Of a stretch of 64,000 bases of DNA, positions 55,201 through 64,000 are shown piece by piece. This DNA is from Taxawa tesnikishii (nom. ined.). Taxonomy: Eukaryota; Ascomycota; Dothideomycetes; Dothideales. How positions within the stretch are numbered: position 1 is the first letter of the stretch; every line of letters begins with the position of its first letter. The DNA is taken from assembly GCA_030247885.1 (NCBI GenBank), contig JAPDRO010000025.1:186001-250000 (forward strand), in the 5' to 3' direction. The notes under the pieces are model-generated. The model saw only the letters and a list, made by a program, of their open reading frames with translations. It was not told the origin of the DNA and did no database searches. Position numbers and translations under genes: made by a program.

Positions 55201-57426
55201 GGAGTCTACCCTATGTGGGGCTCATATCACACCAGATGGTGGCTTGTCCAGAAAATCTTACAGGTGACCGGAAGAGGACACTTCGGCTCCTACAACTCGA
55301 CGCTCATCCTCTACTACCGTATGCTTGGTGCCAGAATCGGTTCGGGCGTCAAGATTGCCACCTCCGCAACGCTGGGCGAGTATGATCTGCTTGAGATTGC
55401 TGACGGAGCCAACCTGGACAAGTGCATTTGCAGGGGCTTTGCCGCTGAGCAGAACACTCATATGTACTTGGGCAAGATCCGCGTCGGAAAGGATAGTAGT
55501 GTAGGTCTCAACTCAATTGTTGCACCTGGAACAACCCTGCCGGACGGAGCTTGCATTGGTCCCAACTCGTCCAGCTGGGAGACCAAGGATGCAGACGAGT
55601 CGAACCGAGAGTTGTCTGCGAACCGGGTTCCTGGAGCCCACTGGGTATTCGATCTCTTCCTTAGCATACCAACGAGCCTCCTTGTCACGCTCGTGCAAGC
55701 TGGCCCTTGGATCGGCGGTCTTGTCGGTCTAGTCATGGTCGAGCCAGGGGAGTCCGATGACCAGGTCAGATCCACTATCGAGTGGTTCGCCGCACCACAC
55801 CGGATTGGCTTCCACTACCTCGCCCTGATCCTTAACTCGTACTTCGGTCCCATGGCATGGTTCCTGGCTGTGTTTGCGCTCAAGAAACTGCTCGATGCGT
55901 CTATTGGCAAGACAAGACCCGGACCGGCAGCACGCAGGAGTGAACTGCAAAAATGGCGCATGGCAGTGCTCAAGAAGATCGCACCTGTCGGCAAGTTTCA
56001 CAAGCTCTTGGAGATATTTGGTAGCCACTATGAATTCACTTCCATATTGTACCGAGCAATGGGCGCCAAGGTCGGCTCCAGGGTATACTGGCCGGGAACT
56101 GGACCTTTCTTCCAAGACTTCGACCTTATGGATATTGGCAATGATGTTGTCTTCGGGTCCAGAGCGCACATCATCACCTCCGACGGCAGCGGCAGCGATG
56201 TTGTCAAGGTCGGTAACGGCGCGATGATAGCTGACCGCGTGGTCCTTCTTCCAGGCGCGTCGGTCGGCGAGCAGACTGTACTCGGCAGCGGCGCTCTGAC
56301 ACGCCGCAACAAACACTACCCGTCAAACACTGTCTGGATCGGCAGTCAGCAGAACGAAGCTGTCTGTCTTTCCGGAAACTCGTCCAGTACCGATGACACG
56401 ATGAACGAAACCCTCGAGAAGAAAACGACAAGGGTCACAATTACCGCCTACGATAATAGCGAATACTCTTCCGACGACAGCAAACCCTCCAGCAGCGCCT
56501 CATCTGCCATCATCAAGATTGATGGATCGTCGACCAGCTCTTCACCTTTTGGCCGTGCCTTCTATGAGGGTAAAGCATCCTATTACGTATTCGGTCTTTC
56601 CACCATCTTCCTCTACTCCAGCTTCATCACCATCTTTACTGCCTTCTACTGGAATGTCAGCCCCACCTCATCCATTCAAGTCGTCTCCGCCCTTCTCGCG
56701 CTCGGCCACCATGCCCTCGCCAAGGAGCACTGGTATCGCCCTCTCGTCATCTACGCCCTCTTCACTCTCTCAATCGCCATCCTCATGGCTGCCCAAGCCA
56801 TCCTCGCACTCGCCCTCGTTATCGCCAGCAAGTGGATCCTCCTCGGTCGCCGCCAACCAGGCAACTACGACTGGGACAAGAGCCCCTACTGCCAGCGCTG
56901 GCAACTCTTCCTCACCATCGAGAAGCTTCGCAGACACTGTTACGGAGGGCACGGTATCCTGGGCCTGTTGACCGGCACCCACTACGCTGTTTTGTACTTC
57001 CGCGCGCTCGGGGCTACCATCGGCAAGGACTGCGCGCTGTTCGCGGGCGGTCTGCCCAGCCTCATGTTCACGGAACCGGACCTCCTGACCCTCGGCGATA
57101 GAGTCGCGGTCGACGACGCCAGTCTGGTCAGCCACATCAACTCCAGAGGCGTCTTCAACCTCAACAGACTTAGCGTTGGCGATCGCAGCGTGCTGCGCTC
57201 GGGCTCAAGGCTGCTCTCCGGCGCGCAGATGGGCAAGGACAGCGTCTTGCTCGAGCACACGCTCGTCATGGCGGGGGATGTTGCCGACGAGGGCTGCACG
57301 TACCAGGGTTGGCCGGCGGATGTGTTCCATCGATCCAGGACGCCGTCGAGGGCTCCTAGCATCAAGATCACTCATGCGAGCATGCAATTTCCCTCCACTC
57401 GAGCTGCCGGTCTTTCTTTCTCATGA
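52288..57426 (+). CDS. NRPS-like membrane synthetase: CoA-ligase-type adenylation, carrier, three membrane/beta-helix units
   Basis: 1696 residues (corrected). Exon 1 is 52288-53245; intron 53246-53294 joins MPLF to HVGGIVRNLF. The adenylation domain has LFTSGTSGTKKVVPMS, YGMTECMP, GWFDTGDMGYL and GRSKEVINRGGELISP, closest to Pcs60/oxalyl-CoA synthetase-type ligases rather than amino-acid A domains. A gap at 54549-54555 (one base short) restores RLPRSARGSID and links to the carrier domain FFQMGGDSLRAGRL (Ser at 54748-54750). Then come three units, each a hydrophobic cluster plus hexapeptide beta-helix repeats: about 54960-55600, 55640-56340 and 56560-57330. Examples are YYRMLGARIGSGVKIA, LYRAMGAKVGSRVYWP and YFRALGATIGKDCALF. 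This order matches the terminal region (TIGR02353) of poly-lysine synthetase Pls. Product unknown. Confidence 0.9.
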
Positions 57427-58351
57427 TACTGCGTTCCCTTCCTAATCATGGATTCTTTCTTTCTAGATGGGCTGTACATGGTACATAGATGAGGGTCTCC
57501 TTTTCTTCCTCTGCTGCTTGATGTTCGATATTAGCCCCTTCAGATTCTTGGGTGTGTTACGCTGTTAATGATTTTTTTGAGGCGAAAACAAATACACTAC
57601 CGACAGTCACGCTTTGACTTCTCCTAGCATAGTTATACTACTATAATATCATCCTTTGTTATTCCAAGGCTCCGGTCTTCTCAACCTTTTGAACAGATCG
57701 TAGGGCCTGGCAGCGGAATGCTTGGCGCACGTCCCTGTTGCGGTAAAAGTCCGGCTACAGCTACCCTACGACTGGGCATTACTTCCTCGTTCAAGTTTCA
57801 TCTACTGTTCCATTACCTGTCATCGTCGCGCCTCGAAGGAGGCTGACGCCAGGACCAAGAGTAACGGAAAAGATTAGAGGTGGGGGTTGCTTCGACGAAG
57901 GGTTACAAGATTGTCTAGCCTGAACAATCCAAGACATCTCGTGTGGAAATGAGCGCACTCCAGCGGCAAGATGTCCCGCCCGGTTGGTGGTGACTGCAAG
58001 CCACCTGCAGCTGGGATGGTGTGCAACGCAAGGCTGAACGCGGGGTTACTCTTTGACTGTTCTTCGGTCTCCGACATACTACGAAGGAAACTTGAAGTTC
58101 GCAAACCTGTATTGATGTCAATTATTCTTTCAAACCCTTCTTTGCAAAAAGGGTAGTTGCTACGTTCCACTGCGTGGCAGATGCAAAGAGGGTGGCCTCC
58201 AGTCTCCACTGCGTGACGGATGCAGGTCTCGGGAAACACAGCCGGGCCGGGCTCAACGCAGGTCAACAACATCAACGTCAATCGTAGGTGACACGGTTGC
58301 GCAGAAGATCCTCGTGTAGCAACTAAAGTGCTGACACCATCTGGTCCGTAG
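57427..58351. other. Intergenic/5' region of the NACHT gene, first exon not resolved
   Basis: The 3' flank of the synthetase followed by the upstream part of the NACHT gene. The first exon or exons of the latter should lie here or further left, but several acceptor-like CAG/TAG sites between 58156 and 58351 leave the structure undecided. Confidence 0.5.
58166..58224. repeat. Two 20-base direct repeats, 18 of 20 identical
   Basis: TCCACTGCGTGGCAGATGCA at 58166-58185 recurs as TCCACTGCGTGACGGATGCA at 58205-58224, 39 bases apart. Read directly. It lies in the probable 5' region of the NACHT gene. Function unknown. Confidence 0.75.
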
Positions 58352-61300
58352 CCGCCCGCAACGCGGAAAAGGAAGACGATAAGTGCCTGCTCGCTTTAAA
58401 CTGCCCGGACTCATTCACTGTCAAGATCCGCCTGTTGGACAGCAAGGGCGAAGTTCTACCCCAATGTTTCCACTGGATTCTTTCCACAGACGGCTATCGG
58501 GCGTGGCGGGACAGGGACAAGAGAGTCTTATGGATCAATGGAGGTCCCGGAAAAGGAAAAACTATGATGGCGATGGGGTTGATTAACGACCTCGGAGAGG
58601 CACAAGGGAGCAGTACATCCCAGCCCATGGTGTGCTACTTCTTCTGTCAGAACACGGACAACAGATACAACAGCGCCGTAGCCATTGTCAAGGGTCTGAT
58701 CGCTCAATTGGTTTCGGTCGACAGAACCCAGATTGCTCATCTGCGCAAGCATTGGGACGATGAGAAAGAGGCGTTCAAGAAGGACCCTGACGTGGAATCG
58801 CTGGAGACTCTATGGGAGATACTGCTGAAGATGCTGGATTCCATAACTTCCACAACGAAGCAGAGAATCTATGTGGTTGTAGATGCCGTGGATGAATGCG
58901 GGGATGGAAGAAAGCAGTTCCTCAGGAGGGTTGCGCGTTCCGGCACATCAATTTCTCCCAGGGTAAAATGGTTGTTCACCAGCCGTCCGCTCGACCACCC
59001 TGAGCGGTTTCTGCACGACGCATCAGGCTTCCCGACGATCAATCTTGAAGACAACCGAATCTCCCTAACATCCGCAATCAAAACTTTCATCAACCATAAA
59101 GTGGACGAGCTGTGCAGGACTCGAAAATACGATGATATTCCGCGCGGTCCTTTGGCATCTGGGCTTGAAGCACGGGCCGGGAATACGTTCCTCTGGGTAG
59201 CGTTAGTCTGTCAACAACTTGAGGATGTGCCTTCCGAAGAGATACTAACCGCAGCTGTGCGTTTCCCTTCCGGCTTGGATTCCTTTTATGCGCGTATGAT
59301 CCAGGAGATTCACGACCGAGACGAAGTGACGGCCAGGCTATGCAACCAACTAATCATGGCTGCCACACTAGCTGAACGTCCCCTACACGTACGAGAAGCG
59401 AGTCACATTGCCGGTTATCCGCATGATGAGAGACGAAAGGCTACGTCGGTCCGTCGCATTGTCGATAGCTGCAAATCGCTGTTGGCTTTGCAAGACGATG
59501 ATTGCGTACATTTCGTCCATCTGTCAGCTAAGGACTACATCAATTCGAAGATCTCTCCATCCGAACTTCCTAAGAAGCACGAGTGTATCGCAAAGCAATG
59601 CTTGGAGCTCATGATAGAGCGCCTCGATAAGAATATGGGCGAGCTGCCTTCCGTATCGACACATGTTTCAGAGCTACGAGAGGGAAAGCGCAAGGACCTC
59701 CTGGCCGAAATAGGGTATGCTTGCCGGTTCTGGATGGAGCACCTCATCCGCAGTTACGAGTCATACGGCGTCGGCAGTGGCCTTCCGGATGCTACTTCTT
59801 TGGACCAATTTTTCACCTCAAAGCTCCTCCATTGGCTCGAGGCCATAAGCATACTGGGTAACATACCTGAAAGTGTTCTCTTGCTGCAACGCCTGAAGAG
59901 AGCGGTAGACGTACGTAAACCCATGACGTTCCTGGTCAAGGCCTTGTCAGCTGACACACAGTAGCGCGTCGCCGGTAACAGTCACTGCTTGTCCACTCGA
60001 ACGGCTGATACATTGCGGTTCATCGCCAACAGCAGGGCAGGAATAGAGGGTTGGCCGCTACAGATATATTGTTCTGCATTGCTATTTGCCCCAACAACCA
60101 GCTGGATCCGGACTCAATACGGGGATAAAATTCCTAAATGGATTGTGCAAAAGCCCAACACGGAAACCGAATGGAGCAGCTGCCTGCAAGTATTCGATCA
60201 CGGTGTCCCAGTGGGGAGCTATCCTGAGCTGCTTGCCTTTTCGACTGATGGTGCTACAATCGCTGCTGCTTCATGGAGCGATATCAGACTTTGGGATGTG
60301 GCAACGGGCAAAGCTCGCTCGTTCAAGGCGAAATATCCGAGCGAAATTGTCCTTTGTAGAGGCGCCCAAGCTGCCAGATTTCTTACACTGAGTATTTACG
60401 ACAAACCCACCATACACAAAGAAGCTATCATAGTCAGAACTGTCCACCAGTGGGATATAGAAACCGGAGAGTCCTACTGCCTTCTCAAATTGGAAAGTCT
60501 TTCCATACAGTCGGGGGAAACGACGCAGCCGCGCTTTCTCCGGATGGTAATTTTGTTGCAAAGGTACAAAGCAACATTGTCACGTTGCTTGACCTGAGGG
60601 ATGGTCAAACTGGAAATTGGAGGAAGTCGTACAAGAAGATTCCCCTGTCGAAAGCTTGATATTTTCGCCAGACTCTAATCTCATTGCCGTTCTTGTGGTT
60701 AGTGGGATGATAAGGCTCTGTGGAGTCGCCCAGGGGCGGGTCCTCAGAACGCTTGAAGGCTCTGCAGGCGGACACTGCTTTGCGGAATTTTCTCCAGACG
60801 GCAAGATGCTCATCTCTGTTTCCGCAAAATCAGGAGAGGTCCGCCGCGCACCAGAGACGTCCATCGGAACAGCCTTCCGCATGTGGAACACAGAGACAGG
60901 AGAACTCAGATACGCTTTTGTTGACGCATGGCCAGAACCCCCGTCTCTGCAGTTCTCCCGAGATGGCAGATTGCTTGCTTATTCGATAAGTTATCAGAGG
61001 ATTATTCTTCGAGACACCGCAAGGGGAGAAGTTTGCTGTACCATCGGTGGCAGTAGAGTTTTCACCTTCTCACCAGAATCCACACGAATCGCATTCGTTG
61101 ATGGGATAGCAATTCGTTTATGGAACATTGCTCAGGCCAAGCCGGTCAGCACGTTCCAGGGGCACTCGGATTTCATCGTTAGACTCGCATTCTCCCCAAA
61201 CGGCCAACTTCTTGCGTCCAGCTCTCGCGACGGAACAATCAGGGTCTGGAGCACTAGTTCCCAGTTGGAGGCTCCAAAAGTGACCGATCAGCAGAGTGAC

Positions 61301-62636
61301 GATAATGCTATCGGAATGTCGTCGCCACAAGACATGGCCGCCACTACCAAGACCCAAACCGCGACCACTCCAGCTTCCAAGCCCGGCATTAGTTTGCCTT
61401 CACTACCATCAGCTGCGGATGCATTGCTCTCTGAAATCGATGGTGATGCAAATAGAGCCGAGTTGGCGATCGGGTCAGTTGTACTCGCAGAAGAAGGAGA
61501 GGTGGCTGCCTCACTACACGAGGATGATGCTATCAAGTTATGGGACGCTGAAGAGGCCAAGGTTTTTGCCACATTGGTTCCTAATCACTGGACCACATCT
61601 AAGCTTCCATCCCGCAAGGTCATCATCTCGCCTGACGGGCGAATGCTGGCCTACGCTGCCACGACTTACGGTTATGGTGCCGCGCAAAGAGGTGTAATTG
61701 CGTTGTGGGATATCGAGCACAGGAAGCCTTGTCATCAATCGGAGATAAAGGTCTCATACGATAGGGATAAGCTCACAGCAACCTTTTCGCGAGACGCCAA
61801 ATATTTCGCGTATTTACATGATCCCCAAACCGTCAAGCTCCTCAACGTGGCAGAAAGGGAAGAGTGCGCGTCAGTTGAGGTTCTCTACCTACCGTTGACA
61901 CATGTTGTCTTCTCACGGGATGCTGACATGTTCGCTTGTGGCTTTCTCGGTGGGTTCGCCGTGTGGAAACTTCGTAAACGACGGCAAAAGAGCGGACAAC
62001 CTCGTGCAAGCACTATCAGCGGCACTGGGAGACTATTCACGCATGAAAGGAATCGTCCTTATTTTCCTAAGCTCAAGTTCTCAGAAGACGGCACGCGACT
62101 CTTCGCCGGTGACTCGATCTACAAGCTACCAGAAGGAACTGACGTTCAACATGAAGAGATACCACTACGTTGCCCTCTCTCATACAACAGGCAATGGATC
62201 CGTTGTGGTGAGGAAGGACTCATCTGGGTCCCTCCGGATTATAGGCCGCTATCCGGATTTGAATGCTACTGGTCAGCCTCTCAGACGCGTAGAGGAAATA
62301 CGATCGCGTTGGGTCTAGCGAGCAACCGGCTTGTGTTCATCACAATAAATCCACGAGAAGCTTTGCGCGAATTTCCAACGGAGGTGTACAGCAAGTATAC
62401 GTTCCCCTCGTTTGTCGAGCCTATAGAAAGCGAGACAGAAAGCGACATTGAGAGCGGAACAGAGGACGACTGGCACTATGTTTCTGATGATGGTACCGAG
62501 GCCGGCGTTGGTGAGTATGGTTCTTCTCCCGCGTCTCATCCCCCGATGTTCAACCATCGCTCATCTACTTTTGTTGACATTGACACTGACGAGCCTGGCA
62601 GCTCTTGATGGATATCTCGGCGAGCGCCCAGCCTAA
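58352..62636 (+). CDS. NACHT/WD-repeat STAND protein (fungal NLR), N terminus unresolved
   Basis: Signal-transducing NTPase of the type used in fungal self/non-self recognition. Exons are about 58352-59910, 59965-62510 and 62602-62636, with good donors (gtacgt, gtgagt). The NACHT region has KCLLALNCPDS, WRDRDKRVLWINGGPGKGKTMM (P-loop) and YVVVDAVDECGDGRKQ (Walker B). The link region SHCLSTRTADTLRFIAN and LQIYCSALLFAP is typical between NACHT and WD parts. About eleven degenerate WD-like repeats follow, for example FSPDGKMLISV, AFSPNGQLLASSSRDGTIRVWS and IISPDGRMLAY. Unlike HET-E genes the repeats are not near-identical. Two one-base losses are inferred at 60500-60502 and 60614-60616. An acidic tail ends the protein (GYLGERPA). 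The exon carrying the ATG and the N-terminal effector domain was not found. Confidence 0.87.
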
Positions 62637-63077
62637 CAGAGAGGTGGAGATGTGCATCGTCGTAAGGACCTACCATCGGTTGTAGAGACGAGGAATGGCA
62701 GGCTTGCAGCCCGGCTTGCACGTATGGCTCCGCTTCATAGGAGGGCGCACAGGTACGGGCAACTTCCAGGGCTGTGAGGCGGCAGCAGACCGTTACTTGA
62801 GCATTAATCTGGCGCATTCGGAAGTTGACAGTGGACTGGGTGTCTGTGTTTCTTCTCTCTTTACCCACTACAACTGTTTCCGACAAACCACCACTATTTC
62901 CTTATGAGAAATGAGCTTTTTCTGATTAGACGGGAACCATGGACCTTTTGCTCCGCAGACTGTATGAATTATGACTATATTCCACGCTCTAACATCTCAT
63001 CGTTGATCCAACATGCTCATCCGGACAATACCGCTATTATGCCACAGTACACCTTCGTCTATCAAGAATTGACAAGG
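62637..63077. other. Short gap between two tail-to-tail genes
   Basis: Holds the 3' ends of the NACHT/WD gene and the HeLo-like gene. Nothing recognised. Confidence 0.6.
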
Positions 63078-64000
63078 TCAGTGACCTGCACCGCGAGGGT
63101 TCGCCCGTCTCCCCGAATCATGGTGCGCAAACTCCATGCTTGCGGTGGCTTCGTCACCAACGTCTTGAATCCTGGAAAAGGAGGCCATGGGATCGCTACA
63201 TCCCTCCTCCAACAGCAAACCACTCGTCGATTGGTGTGTCTGGTTCACCGTCCCCGCACGTGGCTTTCTAGCAGAAGAAGACAGGTTGTTGATCAGAGGA
63301 TCCAGATTTTCCCGTTGAGTGCCGCTGGGCATATTCCGTAGGGCTTCCAGTGCTAGCACCAGATCCGGGCGTGCATTCGAAAGGAAGGCTTGGATAGTTT
63401 CCGACGTGAACATCCCGTTGGCCTGAGCTGCTCCTGTACTGGCTTTGTTCGCGATGATGTTGAGTTCTCCAAGGTTCGCTGGTAGGCTACTGATGTCGCC
63501 CGCATTGGCTTGGACGGCGCCTGTATCGGCCTCGTTGCGTTCAATGCGTACTTTTGATCCTTTTTCGTCTTGTCTGCTTCTTTGTTAAGTGTTTCGAGGC
63601 ATGCCTGGAGCAGTTTGCGATGCTCTTCCAGCGCTTCAGCGTCTGCGGTCGAGCTGTCGCGGACTGCTCTCTGAATGTCTTGTAGCTGATCCTTAATGTC
63701 GTTCTGGATATCTTCTACGTCTTGGACAAGCTTAGTAATAGCCTCATGGGTCTTTGCGGAGTCGCTCCTTCTACACGTCAGCGAACAGAGTATTCGCGCG
63801 TTTCGGAAAACCATACAAGGTAACCGTCTGCATGGTGACGGTAAGGGTTGACTTGAACACCTCCAGCCGTTCCTTGAGTTCGTCAAACCTCTTTTCGTTG
63901 TGTTCCAATCTGAGCCAATCTCTGATGCTACGCCGCCCATCTTTCGAGTTCGGGGTGCACTTTTTGAGCAACTCGAAGAGCTCCAAGCATATCCTTTCGC
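63078..64000 (-). CDS. 3' part of a gene with a HeLo-like N-terminal domain, apparent frameshift
   Basis: The gene enters from the right edge. Exon 64000-63817 reads LELFELLKKCTPNSKDGRRS, DWLRLEHNEKRFDELKERLE and FKSTLTVTMQT, resembling the N-terminal helical domain of fungal STAND and HeLo-like proteins. Intron 63816-63771 has a gtatgg donor and ctgac branch. Exon 63770-63078 continues a coiled coil (SDSAKTHEAITKLVQDVEDIQNDIKDQLQ) with one base missing in the T run 63552-63555. Then come two imperfect repeats (DTGAVQANAGDISSL and STGAAQANGMFTSET) and a disordered end. It stops without a NACHT domain, so it looks like a stand-alone effector-type protein. The start lies outside the window. The HeLo-like call is from overall look, not a decisive motif. 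Confidence 0.65.

Noticed and set aside
1-64000. CRISPR arrays, bacterial operons, retroelement coding regions
   Set aside because: None seen; the gene structures are plainly eukaryotic, and no reverse transcriptase, integrase or long terminal repeat pair was recognised by eye.

Overview
The window is nuclear DNA from a filamentous ascomycete, most likely a Dothideomycete-type mould. The evidence is gene content and structure. There are many short GT-AG introns of about 50-100 bases with CTAAC/CTGAC-like branch sites. There are no operons. Typical mould families are present: a HET-domain gene, a STAND NTPase with WD repeats, a P450, a secreted GMC oxidase, Chs7, hemerythrin HHE and a DUF7923/CCCH protein. 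The class assignment is an inference from gene families, not a search result.

Left part (1-18.7 kb): a partial unknown gene; GPI12/PIG-L and a DUF7719-like membrane protein sharing a 224-base divergent promoter; the chitin synthase chaperone chs7; then an accessory-looking stretch with a P450, a METTL7-like methyltransferase, a HET protein ending in two WW domains, a 134-base hAT-type MITE and a secreted glucose-oxidase-like GMC enzyme; then a four-span membrane protein and an acidic orphan.

Middle (19-45.8 kb): mostly housekeeping genes. They are a C2H2 factor, a mitochondrial-looking hemerythrin, an F-box/LRR-like protein, a DUF7923/CCCH RNA-binding protein, aprataxin (hnt3), a DUF4211 protein, a small unknown gene, ribosomal protein uS14 (rps29), the G-protein beta subunit, its folding partner phosducin-like protein, a disrupted coiled-coil gene, a LaeA/UMTA-like methyltransferase and lcb2 of serine palmitoyltransferase.

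Right part (47-64 kb): the spindle midzone protein ase1 and a 2.5 kb gene-free gap. After the gap comes the most unusual gene of the window, a 1696-residue membrane synthetase with a Pcs60-like adenylation domain, a carrier domain and three membrane-plus-beta-helix units. Last are two tail-to-tail genes of the fungal NLR type: a NACHT/WD-repeat gene, and the 3' part of a gene whose N-terminal region resembles a HeLo-like domain.

A cross-cutting observation: at least 12 of the genes or gene-like loci here carry apparent one-base losses, nearly all in short mononucleotide runs. Restoring one base per site makes the exon lengths agree exactly with the intron phases. The affected genes include the highly conserved G-beta gene. 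This points to an assembly or consensus error in homopolymers rather than gene decay, and single-frame translations of this sequence should be read with that in mind.
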